Assembly: GCA_007134405.1 (NCBI GenBank)
Contig: SLKW01000051.1
Span: 1-6,172, forward strand
Source: Paracoccaceae bacterium
Lineage (GTDB): Bacteria; Pseudomonadota; Alphaproteobacteria; Rhodobacterales; Rhodobacteraceae
Length of the DNA stretch: 6,172 nucleotides
Direction of reading: 5' to 3'
Under the pieces are notes generated by a model, which saw only the letters and a list, made by a program, of their open reading frames with translations, was not told where the DNA came from and searched no databases. This document shows positions 5,920-6,172 of the stretch, piece after piece. Position numbers and translations under genes: made by a program. The number at the start of each line of letters is the position of its first letter. Positions within the stretch are counted from its first letter, which is position 1.

Positions 5920-6172
5920 CTAGGACAAGTCGTTGTCAGGCCCGGTCCCGGCGGCGCGTTCCGCCTGCAAGGCGCCCGTCACCCTCTCGACGGCATCGAC
6001 GCCGGTCCCGCGCAGGGTTTCGTTCAGAAGCGGGCTGCCGAAATCGGCAAGCGTGCTGTCGAAGGTGACGCTGGTGCTGTCGAAGGTCACCTCGCCCACC
6101 CTGCGGCCCATGGCGGAGGCGGGTGGCGCGATCAGACCCTCGGCCCTGAACCCGTGGAAACGCTGCGCCCAG
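5920..6172 (-). CDS. C-terminal end of an unrecognised protein (5' end beyond window)
   Basis: The frame is open from the window edge to a TAG at 5922-5920 and gives 83 complete codons. It starts WAQRFHGFRAEGLIAPP and ends AGTGPDNDLS. I do not recognise the family. An ATG at 6111 would make a 63-residue protein, but no SD precedes it and the frame continues upstream without a stop, so I read this as the tail of a longer protein. A short tandem repeat, VTFDSTS then VTFDSTL, is visible at about residues 28-41 of the fragment. The last 15 or so residues look disordered. No membrane segment or signal sequence is in the part seen. It is on the same strand as its neighbour, but a 146-bp gap with a candidate promoter separates them. 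Codon use matches the neighbouring genes, which supports real coding. Confidence 0.6.
   Translation of the reverse strand, partial: WAQRFHGFRAEGLIAPPASAMGRRVGEVTFDSTSVTFDSTLADFGSPLLNETLRGTGVDAVERVTGALQAERAAGTGPDNDLS

Noticed and set aside
1..6172. Mobile element, CRISPR array, tRNA/rRNA, defence or toxin-antitoxin system
   Set aside because: I saw no transposase or integrase motifs, no terminal inverted or regularly spaced repeats, no tRNA-like cloverleaf and no small paired genes. Composition looks uniform throughout.

Overview
The window is GC-rich chromosomal DNA, by eye about two thirds G+C, with strongly G/C-biased third codon positions. Every gene I can support lies on the minus strand. 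The set of genes and their protein sequences fit an alphaproteobacterium, most likely of the Rhodobacteraceae/Paracoccaceae group. This placement rests on protein resemblance and gene order recalled from that group, not on a search.

In order of transcription, from high to low coordinates, the layout is as follows. (1) The C-terminal end of an unrecognised protein (6172-5920). (2) A 146-bp gap holding a weak candidate promoter and a perfect 22-bp palindrome. (3) A 186-residue predicted lipoprotein of unknown function (5773-5213). (4) A 95-bp gap with a perfect 8-bp-stem hairpin and a candidate promoter. (5) A 470-residue MscS-family mechanosensitive channel (5117-3705). (6) rsfS, the ribosomal silencing factor (3672-3250). 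(7) rlmH, the 23S rRNA pseudouridine-1915 methyltransferase (3222-2752). (8) gpmI, the cofactor-independent phosphoglycerate mutase (2690-1161). (9) A 237-bp gap with no recognisable gene. (10) ctpA, a secreted S41-family carboxyl-terminal processing protease (923 to the window edge), cut off just after its catalytic serine.

rsfS, rlmH and gpmI are closely spaced (27 and 61 bp) and probably form a housekeeping operon. RsfS and RlmH both act on the large ribosomal subunit, while GpmI is a glycolytic and gluconeogenic enzyme. CtpA and the MscS channel are envelope functions.

I see no mobile element, CRISPR array, tRNA, rRNA or defence system, and I do not think the window holds a new multi-gene system. 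The most interesting signals are regulatory. A good sigma70-type promoter overlaps the channel stop codon and would start the rsfS mRNA at or next to its ATG, so the mRNA would be leaderless. A strong Shine-Dalgarno sequence sits just inside the rsfS frame. A 22-bp perfect palindrome lies in the leader of the lipoprotein gene. The gap between gpmI and ctpA lacks the M23/EnvC gene I would expect there from related genomes.
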